64,000 nt of DNA from Hevea brasiliensis. Taxonomy: Eukaryota > Streptophyta > Magnoliopsida > Malpighiales > Euphorbiaceae. Position numbers and translations under genes: made by a program. The DNA lies in NCBI RefSeq assembly GCF_030052815.1, contig NC_079510.1:52294725-52358724 (forward strand), written 5' to 3'. The number at the start of each line of letters is the position of its first letter. Position 1 is the first letter of the stretch. Below, piece after piece: positions 21,352 to 33,886 of this stretch. Below the pieces are notes generated by a model that was not told the DNA's origin, did not search any database, and saw nothing but the letters and a program-made list of their open reading frames with translations.

Positions 21352-22344
21352 TTATAATGTAATGACTTCTGAGGTATTCGTAAAGCCTTTCTTCTTGTCT
21401 GGTGGGTCGAACATTTTCAGGGCATATTTGGATTCGGGCAAGAGTTCTTGTTTCCCCTGTGCTATCATTCTTTCCAGCTGGTCAACATTTTCTTTTAGCT
21501 CTTGATAGAGAGTGGCTTGTCTTTCTTTTTCCTTTCTTTCTTTAGCACATTCTCTTAGAATATCATTGATAAGCTGTGCTTGCTCCTTCAGTTCGAGTTT
21601 CTTCTTTTTGTTTTCTTGTTTATACTCTTCCATTAGTATCTGCTGGTATTCCATTCTCTCTTGGAGCTTGCCATTCCGAACTTCTACCTCTTTTATTGTA
21701 GCTTGGAGGGAGATCTTTTCCCTTTCCCACCGTGTTTCTTGCTCCTCAAACTCTACCTTTTCGGTCATTGCTTCTTCTCTCAGCCTTTTTACCTCTCTTT
21801 CGAGGATGTGCTATTGGTCCTCCAACTACCTTATTCGTTCCTGTAATTTTTGGTTTTTGGTATTCGCCTTTTCTAGAGAGTCGACGAAACGAGCGCTAGC
21901 TTCTTCTGAAAGGATGTTCCAACAGGGGCTGCTACCTTCGAGTTTGGTTGGATCGGCAGTTAGGTGTCCTTGATCCCTGCTGGCTCTCCATTTAAGATAA
22001 TCTCCTGTGGCGCTAGGACCTTTAGGCAATTTCTCCATCATAGTGATATTCTCCTAGGATTTGCGGGCTATTTTCAATTCTTGCTCACCACCGAGCTCAT
22101 GATAGAAGTGACCTTAATGGTATTCTTCAATACTGAATGCAGACTGGGTTGAGCCGAACTGTCTCATTACCAATGCTGAGATGTAACTCGTGTGTCTGGT
22201 TACTCCAATTAGAGACACTGAACAATTCCCCCCTGTGCTAAACAAAATGGGTTGACCCGATGTCCACAATTTCTTCCAGCAGTAGTCGTGGCTATTGAAG
22301 CTCAGAATTCGCTCTTGCCACTGTAACTCGTCCTTTGGGCTGAT
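21352..22344 (-). pseudogene. Remnant of the Tat ORF1 protein upstream of gag
   Basis: On the minus strand from about 22310, fragments such as WKKLWTSG, SLIGVTRHTSYISALVMRQFG and MEKLPKGPSATGDYLKWRASR match the layout of the ORF1 protein (DUF7745-like) preceding gag in Tat elements. A strongly charged coiled coil follows (ERMEYQQILMEEYKQENKKK) and ends at 21352. Stops and frame changes occur near 22135, 22050 and 21825. The N-terminal half is missing because of a deletion that joins this remnant to the LTR remnant at 22345. Confidence 0.6.
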
Positions 22345-22491
22345 TACTAATCGAGAGATAGGAAAACATTCGACTGGATGCGGGATCAGCTTATTTCCTA
22401 TTCAGGTTACTTGTAACCGAGGAATGTCAGTTGAGGGTCGATTTTCAAAGTTCATTGATTTTCGGTGATCGACCAAAATATAGTGTTGACA
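22345..22491 (-). repeat. Truncated 5' LTR of Tat copy B (147 bp)
   Basis: Begins on the minus strand at 22491 with TGTCAACACT and is nearly identical to 12225-12366. Homology stops at GAGAGATAGG (about 22345); the remaining ~5.3 kb of the LTR, the primer site and the start of ORF1 are gone. Confidence 0.8.
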
Positions 22492-23360
22492 CTAATAAAA
22501 ACACTAGTTGTGCACAAACATCTTTGTTGACTAGTTTACTCCAAATTTCGGTTTTTCTTTGAAGATCCCTTTCCAATCTCTTTTTCAACTGAAACACATA
22601 ATTTACAGTATTTCAGTATCATAACTTATAATAAATTCAATAAATAATTTATGTCTACTGAATTCTAGCCTCATATGCTTAAATTAACGTTCTTTGAAAT
22701 TTGCATTTTGGGGTTACTATTTATGGCACTATTTAAGTCAAAATATTGACTTTCTCATGCTTAATAGGTATGTGAATTCCAATTACACCCACATACCACA
22801 TTTTGAGTGTCAAATTTGTTGGTCTTGGTTGCCATTTCAATTTCTAACTCTCCTAAGAGAAATTGCCATTTTTCAGTTTTGCTCCCTGTTTTGCACTATT
22901 CCATTGGTCTGGTTACTGTAGAAATTTGGCTAAGTTTCCTTCATCAAAGTTATTCCTTATTGTCTTATCTTTAATTTTCTTTTTGAATCACTCCATTTGG
23001 AGTTTTGTAAGCCAAGATATGGTTAATGTACTAAGGCTGGCCGGATTGGTGCTATCCAAAATTTGGGCTTGTTTAGGTTCTGGTTGGACAACTAAATTTA
23101 GTTGGCAATTTCATTTGGTTATGGGCAGAATTTGGGTTGGTGTTCTTCATGAAAGTTGTAGTGTTATGTCATACCTTTCTAATTCCACAAAAATCAGGTT
23201 ATTTGGACCTGCCTAGACCAAGTTATGGCTAAATGAACAAACACTGTTCATTTGATCATTTTTGTACAGTGGCAGTGTACATTACCCAGATTTGACATAA
23301 TTGTTCACTATCTAAATTTTATTTTCTGGGTATGGTTTCTAAATGAAAATTGTGTTTTTA
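22492..23360 (-). mobile_element. C2 chromovirus LTR, piece 2 of 3 (middle)
   Basis: Noncoding. Closely matches, in inverted orientation, the middle of the solo LTR at about 31430-31900: ATCACTCCATTTGGAGTTTT, GGCCGGATTGGT-like and TTACCCAGATTTG blocks occur in the same order. It contains two copies of a ~200-bp degenerate repeat with the core TTCAT(G/C)AAAGTT (22938 and 23146). Confidence 0.7.
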
Positions 23361-25473
23361 TTTTAGTAATATACCCTAGAGCATATCATTTAGTATGTAT
23401 CTTGTATATGTTTTTATTAATAAAAGGTATTTTTACTTTTCTGTTTACATAATATATTTATGTGTAATAGAAAAGGTCCATTGATATTTCGTTAGAAATT
23501 CTATTCTTAAGTTGTTAAGAATATGAGTGACAGTATTTCTAGCACAAAGTATCATAAATAGGTTCACAATCGAGGAAACTTCACAATAAGGACATGACTT
23601 ATCCAGAAAGATTGTAATCATGTTTGTTCCTAAGTTATTTATATGAGATGTAAATAAGATGGAATGGTGAGTCTCATGCCATATAACAAACATGATAGGC
23701 ACTTATACATGATAAGTAGGTCGAACTAGTGACACTTATGACAAGCACATGGAGTTTACTCTTGTCAATGTATTGTCATAAATCATATCAGTGCATATAA
23801 TCTTTAGACCTGAGATAGCACAGTTATCTTGTATATAGGTGGTTTGATTTTGATACTGCTTTCATACTTATACTGTGCATGGGTATATGGGCATGTGTTG
23901 GCTCCTACTAGTTATATATGGAGGTAGGTGTTGATCAAGATGGAATCTGTTCCTCTAAGTAAATAGGGATAAAATCTTACGCTCATTTAATTGTTCTTGA
24001 TGTTTCAAGTTCTTGGCCAGGACAGATAGATTTATTCAGAAAAGAGTTTCTGAGGAGAAAATCTTTTTAATCAAGAACTAGAATTAAAAGAGAACATAAT
24101 ATTCATAGCAAATGGGGTTTGACATAAACCATGACTCCAGCTTGAGTTGGGATTTTGTAACAGAGAGATTCTAGTGCATGATAACATATGATTATAAGTT
24201 CATTTAAGGTACATCTTATTACTAATTGGGTGGCCATGGCATGCTATGCTAGGTGTTAACCATGGTCTATGAGGTGCATGAAATGATTTAGAGAAATCAT
24301 TTATGGTAAGAAAGAGTTCTGATGATATTAAGAGTTGATATGATGTCTCATTGCCAATTAGTGATGAGCCTAGTAAGTCACACACATACACAAGTAATCA
24401 CTAAATTAAATATAATTTAATTAATTAATTAATTAAAGAGTTTAATTGATTAATTAAATAGGTTTGGTTTGCAATTAGATTGCAAAGTCCTTAGCATGGC
24501 TTGAAACCAAATCTAGGTTATTAGATGTACAGTATAAGTTAAATTTATATTTAAAGTATTTAAATATGAATTTAATTAATGAGAAATTAATTAATAGAGA
24601 TTAATTAATTAATTTATATTTGACATAAATTGATTAGAAGAAGAGAAATAATTATTTTAGGTTGAGAACTCAAAATTAAGACACAAGAGTATTTTGGTCA
24701 TTTCATAGAATGACATGTGGCACTATGAGATGGTAACGCATGGCACTACACATAAGCTTGCCATATGTCTTTTAATCATGTAAGATGATTAAAGTCAAGA
24801 TTAAATATAGGTTTAACACTTGGCACAATGTGATTGGGTCAATTAAACCTAGAGCCAATCAGAAGGTGACATGTGGCAAGGGTTTTAAGTGGTGACCTAG
24901 CTATATAAGGGAAAGGATGAAAAAAAAAATACCAAGCTGCTATTTGTTTCATTGGTGCCGCCCCAAAGCACCTCTTCCTTTCATCTTCTTCATTTCTCAT
25001 CAATTCAAAGAGATTTCCTAATAATATCTTGAATTAAAAATACTAGAAATCATTTCTAGTGTCATGTTTCATCTGTAATCTCTCAAAAGGCAAAACCTGA
25101 TTTTCTAATTGATTGGAAAAGCTTTAGAAGTTGTTCAAGGGGCTGCCATTGGTGATCTTGGTGTGGACAAGCTAGAGAGACAACATCTGGTGTCCTAGGC
25201 GCATCCCAAAGGTGCCAAACACACTGTAGTGCATCAAACAAGTTAGTGCACTTGTTCTTGATCTAATCTAGGATTCTAATGAATTAATCTGTTAATTCTA
25301 AAATCTTAAATGGCAAATGTAGATCCAAAAATATATTAAAAGAGTTTTAATATGCTATTTATCATTGAAATCAAATAGATAAAAATAAATCTTGCATGAT
25401 GCATGTGACCCTAGAAGAAAAATTTTGAATTTCAATGATCTAAACTTGTGTTTTTCATGCTTCCGCTCCTTCA
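23361..25473 (+). mobile_element. Solo LTR of a Ty1/copia-like element (2.1 kb)
   Basis: Interrupts the C2 LTR. Comparison with the intact related LTR places the junctions here; flanking TTTTA (23356-23360) and CTTTA (25474-25478) are a near 5-bp target duplication. The start, TTTTAGTAATATACCCTAG, resembles copia LTR starts of the form TGTT..ATACCCTAGAG with the G lost. An early ATTAATAAAAGGTATTTTTA block, a TATA box CTATATAAGG at 24901 and the end TTCCGCTCCTTCA fit an LTR in plus orientation. No coding sequence. Confidence 0.55.
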
Positions 25474-26861
25474 CTTTATGTGTCTAATTTCATTCCCAAT
25501 TAGCCTCACACCAATTGAGTTGGTAAAATTTTAGTTTTGATCCCTGAAAGGGACCTAGATCAGGCTGTCCAGTAGTGACCCCTCACCAATCTGAATTTGA
25601 CTTAACTTCTCACCACTCAATACATTCTAAATTATACCATTTAACTATTTTAAACCTCACTTAGGTTAAAGTAAATCAATTTACCAAATTCTCAATTTTT
25701 CCCCCCAAATCCTAAGGGTCAAGAACCCTAATTTTGTATTTATCACATTTCATGAAATCTAAACATACCAATCACTTATCCTTAGTCCCTTAAATATAAT
25801 TACACATTTAATTATATTAGAACACTTCAATTCCCCTCAAGTGCCAAGCCAACCAAAATTTCTTCCTCCCCCCAATCATGCAAATTTTTTAATTTTCTTC
25901 ATGTAATTCTATCAAAGCTAACTTAATTTCAATAAATTTTCACTAAAGAAGAAGATTAAATTACTTACCTCACTTGAAGAATTTCAAACTTCTTAAATCC
26001 TTCACCTTTCTTCAATTTATTTCTCCCAATCTTCTTTCTAAGACGCAAAAGAAATATTTAAGTGAGAAAATTGGGGAATTTATGGAACTTTTTAGGGTTT
26101 TGAAAGCTTAAATTTAAGCTTTCATGGAGGTTGAGAGAGAGAGAAATGGGAGAGGAGAGTGGTGGCATACATTGGAGAAGAAGACCAAAAATGATTTTTC
26201 TTTTAATTTATTATTTTTTATGTGTATTTATCTCATAAATTGACTTGGTCAAATAATTAATTAAATTGAAATTAATTATGACCTCATGCTTAGGTCATTA
26301 GGGTGATGTCATAAATCGTTTTAAATTTTCATTTCTTTTTCTTTTGTGTTTCCCTATCTTCTTCAGTTTAATTCTATATTTTACAATTTTCATTTCTCAG
26401 ATTTTATTAGACAGTTAGGTCATGAGTCACCTCTAGGGGTGAATTGACCAATTTGCCCCTCGCCGGTTTGATCCGGTTTGCAAGTAATTCGATATTTCTT
26501 CCAGAGCACTAACCTAATTATTTGACCTACTTATCATCTCTTTTCTATGATTTTCTCTTTTTCACTAGGTTCGAGATAGTCCTTAGGATCGCGGCATCAT
26601 AATTTCCCATTCAAAATTAGGGTTAGGACTGACCTTGTAGTCACTTCCCAGGAAGGTCACCCATCCCTGTGACCCTCGGCTCATTTAGCTTTTTATGCTT
26701 GTTTTCTTTATTTATATTTTTCCTTCTTATAATTGTTATTTATTTTTATCTATGACTTTTCTGGATGTCATAGATATAGCTCCGACATCTTGACTATCCG
26801 AGCAGACATCAGGCGTTGAAATAGTTGACTGTATAGGAGTGTCCAATAAGAGGGCGTTACA
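25474..26861 (-). mobile_element. C2 chromovirus LTR, piece 1 of 3 (5' start)
   Basis: On the minus strand the LTR starts at 26861 with TGTAACGCCCTC. It matches 33887-35256 directly and 30045-31415 inverted, including the AATTGGCCTCATACCAATTGG-like block and the 'ACTTCCCAGGAAGGTCACC' area. Its start lies inside the C1 gag, so C2 inserted into C1; the other end of C2 is outside the window. Confidence 0.7.
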
Positions 26862-27662
26862 TGTATACCCATGTGCCATCACCAGAAGTCTAATATTATC
26901 ATTTAGTCCATCCTCGAACCTACAGCACCGATCTGCCTCTGTAGGCATTATCTCTTGGGCATATCTACCTAGCCTCACAAACTCCCTTTCGTACTCAGAG
27001 ACCGTAAGCTTTTTCTGTCTCAATGTCAGAAACTCTCTCCTTCTGGCCTCTAAATACACGTGACTAATATACTTCTTCTTGAACTCAGCCAAGAAGAAGT
27101 CCCAAGCAAGCGTTATCGGCTGTACCGCTCTGGACATTGTATCCCACCATTGGTAGGCTTTGGACATTGTATCCCACCATTGGTAGGCTTTCTCCTATAG
27201 TAACGACAGAGTGCATTTTAGATGCTGCTCTGGTGTGCAGTGTAACCGTTTCAACACTCTCTCAGTCTGCTCTAGCCAATGCTCAGTAGTAGCTGAGTCA
27301 TCCTCCTTTTTACCCATAAAGTCGAGGACCCCATATTTTCTCAACTTCTCTAGTGGGGACCATTGTATAGGCTATGGCTGTAGCTGCGACTGTGGAATGG
27401 CTCCGATAAACTGGTGGAGCATCTGAGTCATCTGCTCTAAGAACGCCTGCTGTGCTCTGCCTACAGCACCACGAGATGACTCCTTTCTCCTGTCTCGCCC
27501 CTGACTACAGGCAGGTACATGACTACCAATCTTCTCCTCCTCAGGTCTATATGACCCTTCCTCGGAAGGATCAGACTCCATCAATCCTATAAAATAGACA
27601 AAGAACAAATCTGCATTAGTGTCACCTCGACTCCTAAATAAACGCTCATGCATGTTATGCAC
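26862..27662 (-). pseudogene. Partial gag of Tekay-like chromovirus C1
   Basis: Minus strand. The N-terminal part is acidic and Arg/Ser-rich, followed by AFLEQMTQMLHQFIGAIP, then SATTEHWLEQTERVLKRL and the Retrotrans_gag core (AYQWWDTM, WDFFLAEFKKKYI, FLTLRQ..LTVSEYEREFVRL, CCRFEDGLNDNIR). A TAG stop lies just before EKAYQWW (about 27198), and a perfect 30-bp duplication (27131-27190) repeats AYQWWDTMSK in frame. The C-terminus and pol are removed by the C2 insertion at 26861. Confidence 0.8.
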
Positions 27663-27706
27663 ACTAAATCTTTCTATCTATCTAGGTCTAGGACCGCCTA
27701 AACCTT

Positions 27707-27720
27707 TGTTCTGATACCAC
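27707..27720 (-). other. Primer-binding site of C1 (tRNA-iMet type)
   Basis: The minus strand reads TGGTATCAGAAC, four bases after the LTR end GTGTTACA. It matches the canonical TGGTATCAGAGC except for one base. Confidence 0.75.
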
Positions 27721-27724
27721 TAAA

Positions 27725-30044
27725 TGTAACACCCCTCACCCGTCTACAATGTAGTCGAACAAGGTGTGCTACACTCGGTGCCAGAGCACCCTATCTTATC
27801 TTGTCTTATATCGTATTAATTTAAATTCCATTTTTATTTTATATTATTCCATGCATGGAAAAATTTTTTTTTATCACATTTTATTTTTGTGGAGATTCAG
27901 ACAGAGTCTCCTTTGTTTTTATTAGCGTGTGGCGGGTTCCATTATTTACTTGTTAAAAATAATTTATATCCATTTCATTTTCCATAAACCATGTCATATC
28001 ATCATAATATTCATAATCATTTCAAGTAAATAAAATACTTCATTTCATTCATATAAAATTAAGTACAATATTTATAATTTTATTTACAATTACAAAATGA
28101 ATTACATCGTTTACTTATGTACAATAGACAAAATACAAAATCTAAACATGTGTATAGGCCCTACCCAAAATAACTGTCTGAGGTGACAACCACTCTGTAG
28201 TAGATTTGATCAGAATCCTATCTAGCACTACCGTTATTGATGCTGTTGCTACTCTCCAATACTTATGCGATGGAAAAATTAATGCGCTAAGCATAACGCT
28301 TAGTGGTGCATAAAATAAAGGAAAAATAACTAAACAATTAAAATAATTATTCTATGTGTAATTTCATAAATTTCTAAGTCATTTACATATTTTATGAAAT
28401 CTTGGGAGCAAGTAAGTTATTAGGATTTTCTTTGTTCATTTATGTTATTTTTAATCTTACTGTTCATATTTATAATCTATTCATGTACTTATTTAAATTT
28501 AAGGCTTATTATTTTTATCTGTGCCCAAGTAACCTATAACAAATTATAAAGACTGGATACACGAGAGTATACTAGTTAAACATCCGTATGTCTAACATGT
28601 ATACATTTGTCATGTCAGGCACAAGGCCAACGGGCAGGCACAAAGTCAAAAATAAAATCAGGCACAATGGCCAACGAACAGGCATAAAGTCAGTAGAATA
28701 AACATTTTAGACATATATTGTCTATCAATTATTATTCCTATAGGCAGTACTACAATTTATAGTCCCTAATTAGTATACCAATTGATTCCTGCTATATAAA
28801 TAAGTCTAGGTATACTTTGGGCAAAAATAATATTTTTAAGTATTTATAGTTTCATTATTTTGTATTAAGTACTAATTATATTTCATAGCATTTTCATGTC
28901 ATTTGTAATGGAAAACATAAGTCCCACATATATATTCATATCATTTATGTTTAACAATTCATTTTATGAACCTTTCTCAAGGTCCAGATTTAGTGTCTTT
29001 AATTCACCTAGCAAATTGTTCAAGATATGGCCACTGTTTGGCCGCACTTCCTTCATGAAAGTTATTCCTCTATGTCTTCTCTTTATTTTCCTTTTTGATT
29101 CATGTCATTTGAAGCAAGTTATGGTCAAATAACCACAACTGGTTCACTATCTCTTTCTGGGTCTAGAATTAGGCAGATTCTGGAGTTAAACTTTACTTAA
29201 TTATTGGATATGTTACAGCCACTTTTAGGCCTAATGTTCTACATAGAAGTTGTTACCCTATATCTTATGATCACTCAAAATTTTGAATTACAATTTTTCA
29301 AGTTTTGTAGAATTAATTATAGCAAATTAACTGGCTTGGACTCATGTACCCTGTGCCATCAGGATCCCAGATTCAGGTTAGTAGTTTTGACTTTTAATTT
29401 AGGATCCTTATACTCAAAATTTGAGGCAAGTTCCTAAATAAAAGTTGGAGCCCTGTCTCTTTGGTTTCCAGAACAGTTTGGCTCATCCCATATGGGATTT
29501 CCTAGTGGGAGATATGATATAAATTCTTTTCTGGGGTCAAGTAACTATTTGGTTAAATTTCAGGTTTTGGTATGCTGAATTGTCCTAGTTAATTAACCTT
29601 GTTTCTTTGGGTTCTGGGTTTTGGTCAAAACACCAATATTGTAGATCTATGTCTTATAAAATTTTTTCCACTGGTTTCACTGCATTTAGATTTTTGTAGA
29701 CCAAATTATGGCCTTTTTGTCAAAACTGCTCGGGTATGCCTAAGTTCAGAATTTCTGGACAATTTAGTTCTGGACAGTTTTGTTGTCCTAATTTGTGCTA
29801 GTAATTTGGTTTGGTTAGACGCAATTTCGGATTCTGTGTTCTTCATGAAAGTTGTGCTCCTATGTCTAACCTTTCCAATGGTATAAAAATCAAGTCATTC
29901 TGACCTTTCTAAAGGGAGTTATGGCTGTTCATTTGGTCATTTTTCTGGGTTTAGGGTAAGGTCATCCCAATTCAAGCAGTTTTTAGGTCAATTTGGAGAC
30001 AGTTCGTGGGCATGCTTTCTTCATGAAAGTTGAAGCATTTTGAC
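27725..30044 (-). mobile_element. C1 chromovirus 5' LTR, 3' two-thirds
   Basis: LTR end at 27725 (plus strand TGTAACACCCC). Inverted match to 31415-33881 of the solo LTR (TACACTCGGTGCCAGAGCACC versus GGTGCTCCGGCACCGAAGTA). Between about 28970 and 30044 there are about five or six degenerate ~200-bp repeats with the core TTCATGAAAGTT. No genes; the short ORFs here are incidental. It continues at 33887 after the inserted solo LTR. Confidence 0.75.
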
Positions 30045-33000
30045 TGTAACACCCTCACTTTAGCTAGTCAGTACATTCAACTGTTTCGGTGACCAATGTC
30101 TGTCCGGATAACTAGAATGACTGGAACTATATGTAGACTAGAGTGAGAAGTCATAAATAACTCAAATATTAATAAGAACAATTTAGGAAAAATTTTAGAA
30201 ATAAAATACAACCAAGTTAAATGAGCCGGTGCCCTAGCGATAGGTAACCCAGTGGGAAGTTGCGGTCCTCTCAGCTAGGAGCAGTAAACCTGAGAGAAAA
30301 TTCATGAAATAATTTTTGGGACCTTAGAGAAGAGTTATTGAGGTTTCAATGGCATTAGAATGCCAAGAAAGTGCTTCTGGAATTTTATCAATCTGTACAG
30401 ACAGTTTTGGCTCCTTAAGCCAAACGGAGGGCATTTTGGTCATTTTGCATTCAGAGATGATTTTTGACCAATTTATCCAGTTAAGTAAATAATTATTATG
30501 ACATAAAATATGAATAAATATTGTTAAAAATTTAATTGAAAATGGATAGTAAAGAAAAGAAAAGAAAAATGAAAGTAAATGAGACTTATTACATCATACA
30601 TGTGTCAACATGATGTAATAGAAACCCCATAGCCAATCACAACCCAACAAAGCACTCATAAATCAATTTAAAAAGAGATAAATGAAAAATAAATCTGCTA
30701 TCTTCTTCATAGAACCCAGCCGAACTATAGAAAGAAAAAAAAAAAAAAAAAGAGAGAGAGAGAGTTCAACCATTTTTATCAAGCTTTGGGCTTGATTTCC
30801 TTAAGCTCTTTACCCCAAAACCCTAAGTTACCTTCACTAAAAATGATCCCTACATCTTGAGGAAGCTCAAGGCAACAGAAATTTGAGAAGAAATTGAAGT
30901 TTTGGTTGGCTTGGATTTGGGCTACAAAAGGTTAATGCACTAACTTCTTCTTTTCTAACTTTAGATATGGTGAGCATGCCTAAATAAGTGTGAATGGTAA
31001 GAAAATTTAAAGAAATGACTAAGGATTTAAACTTCTTAAATTTGGCAGCCATGAAATCCTTTAGGGTTTAATGTTTTTATTTGATGAAAATTTGTTCCAT
31101 GATGATGCTTGTTATGTTGATATGCTTAGGAAGTAGAATGAATTGAGTTTGCACCAATTTGGAAATTTAAAATTAGGGTTAGTGATCATGAATTAGGGTT
31201 TTAATTATGTGTTGGTGCATGGGTGTCCTAATGGTCAATTAGTGACCATTTGGCTATATTTGATGAGGAATTGAAGTGATTTATGCCAATGGAATTGAGG
31301 TTAGGTATGCTGCCTTAGGTGACCTGCAAGGCTGGATGTGAGTCCAGCAAGTTTGGGCAGCTATAACTTGAGAGGTGTAGATTCAATTGATGTAAGGCCA
31401 ATTGGACATGAAACTAGACACATAATGGCACAAATTTAATGAATAAACCTTTCCCAGAAAACAAACTTAGAATGCCCTAAAAATTAACCAAATCTGGGTA
31501 ACACATAAGCTGTCCCTGGAAAGTGACCAAATAAATAGTGTTTGTTCATTTGGCCATAACTCAATGTAGAATTATCCAATTGACCTGAATTTTATATCAA
31601 TGGAAATCTTAGACAATTTAGAACAACCTTCATGTAGAACACAAACTCAAATTCTGGACTTAACCTAATAGAATTATCTACCAAAGTCAGGACACCAAAT
31701 TTGGCAGAATCAATTCTGCCCAGAATTCTGGGTACAGGTCAACCCGGCCAGTTATGGTAAAATGGCCATAACTTGAGCTAAAAAACTCCAAATGGAGTGA
31801 TTCAAAAAGAGAATTAAAGAAGACACAATAAGGAACAACTTTCATGAAGAAAGTTTTATCAAATTGTTACTGTAGCCAGGTCTAATAGAATAGTGAATTT
31901 GAACTTCAAATTTTGAAAATTTGAAATAAAACCTAGGAGGCTAAGAATTAAGTTTGGCAATCAATGCCAACAAAAATAAAATGCAAAATGTGGTATCTTG
32001 GTGAACATAGGCTTAACAAATCTATTATGAATTAAAAAGTCAACCTTTGAAGGGAAATGGTCAAGTGAATAGTAACCCCAATGATATAGGAAATGGTATA
32101 CTAAATTAGAAAAACTATTAGGATGGTTAATTTACATAATATGATTAATGAATTTAAATTCTTAAAGTTGAGTGACTCTAGGATTTGAGGAAAATTTAGT
32201 TAAATTTGAAATCCACGAAATGTTCATAGATTACTTGAAATATGAATGATAATTTATATACATAGTGTAATGAATAAATGAATATATGAATGAGACTTTA
32301 GTTCTCATTATTGGAGAAAGGATAAGGAAAAATTCTTTGAGTACAATTACACATTAAAAATAATTGTTATAAATTGTGATCAATATGAATGACACAATGA
32401 ATGAATAAAAGGATAAATGCATAATTTAGGTAGAATTGTATTTTAGACATTTACACTTCTACTAGGAATAAAAATTGAAATGTTATAAATTATAATTGGA
32501 ATATATAATAATAAAAAAATGATACTTATGAACCCTTAATGGTACTAATGTGCCCATGCATTGCCTAGACACGTGTGTCAAATTGGATAGATTGGCATGC
32601 CAATAGGGTATTATTTTAGCAGTACTGCGTAAGGTTTATGCCTGTATTCATGGCTTTATGCCTGCACTCATGGCTTTATGCCTGCACTCATGGCTTTTAT
32701 GCCCGATTATATATTATCATAGCTTTTAGCCATACTGATATGTTATTATGACTTTTTGGCCATACTGACTGCATATGTGGTTGACGTTCCACGTTCCATG
32801 GTATGACAGCCCGAGACACCGCGGTATCCAGTGCTAACAACCCGTTATCCAGTTTAGTCAGCCTGTCATAGGTTACTTGGGCAGTGTAAATTATTGAAAT
32901 AAGTTAAGAATATTAGTAATTAAAAACATTATAAAATGTTGAATGAAATGCGAAAAAGGATTAGCAATAGAAACATAACAGAATCAAGTAGTACAAATGA

Positions 33001-33881
33001 AATTTTCAGAATTATAGGAACCGAAAATACAATACTCCTAGAATTAATCTGTATATCAAATATTATTACTATATAAACTCAGCACTTCTAAAGAGGAACA
33101 AAATAGAATATAAGATAGTTGATATTAGAAATATCATACAAAATTTAATTGATACCCGAGGATCTAAATTATACTTTAGAATTATACTTCAGTCTTTCTT
33201 ATTCGTATATATTATTTTCTTGTTATATTATTGCACCGCTAAGTAGAAATGCTTAGCGCGATGGATTTTTTTTCCTTCGCGCAGGTACTAAAGGCAAAAG
33301 CTAGCGAATATTAAACAAGGATTTTGAAGTTCTGATTTGCAGAAGTGTCTGAAGTATTCAAGGTTGTCACCTCCTCAGTAATGCATGTAGATAGGGCCCA
33401 TATAGATCATATTTTGTATTTTGTATAAAATGCTTGGATATTGTATTGTAATATAGATTATGAATAGGTAATTAATAGGAATGTGATGTAAATTAATAAA
33501 TTAGCTTTTTCATATGTAATTAATTTATATATCATGTAAATTATGGAATTATGTAATTTGAGCATGAATGAGATTGCATGGGTTTGAAGACATAATTGAA
33601 ATATATAGATGATGCATGAAATAATAAGATGATTATGAGAATTATTGATGAGATTTTTATTGTAAAATATTGTTGAGTTTTCAAGCAGGTGAATAGTGAG
33701 ACACGCCAAATGGTATTAAAATAGGAGAAATTCCGTTGGTTTCTCCATAGAAAAATAATTGATATTAAAATATAATGAGTTTAAAATTATTAAAGAAATA
33801 AAGTAAGATAAGTTTGGGTGCTCCGGCACCGAAGTAGCACACCTTGCTCGACTACACTGTAAACGAGTGAGGGGTGTTACA
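30045..33881 (+). mobile_element. Solo LTR of a Tekay-like chromovirus (3,837 bp), nested in the C1 LTR
   Basis: Starts TGTAACACCCTCAC and ends GAGGGGTGTTACA, flanked by perfect TTGAC duplications (30040-30044, 33882-33886). Removing it restores the C1 LTR sequence. It belongs to the same family as C1 but lies in the opposite orientation. Internal landmarks are a pure A run near 30730, a triplicated 'TGCCTGCACTCATGGCTTTA' block near 32640-32700, and a (GA)n stretch near 30750. No internal domain or coding remains, so it is a solo LTR from LTR-LTR recombination. Confidence 0.8.
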
Positions 33882-33886
33882 TTGAC

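Larger units (their letters stand above)
6926..22491 (-). mobile_element. Tat-lineage Ty3/gypsy retrotransposon (copy B), deleted and decayed
   Basis: A 15.6 kb element on the minus strand, inserted in the C2 LTR. Its flanks, TTAAT (6921-6925) and CTAAT (22492-22496), are a 5-bp target duplication with one mismatch. The order on its own strand is 5' LTR remnant, ORF1 remnant, gag, protease, G-patch, RT, RNase H, archaeal-type RNase H, integrase, tandem-repeat 3' UTR, polypurine tract, 5.4 kb 3' LTR. The archaeal-type RNase H and the long LTR are Tat-lineage traits (Ogre, Retand and relatives). Stops, frameshifts and a protease active-site change show it is dead. Confidence 0.85.
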
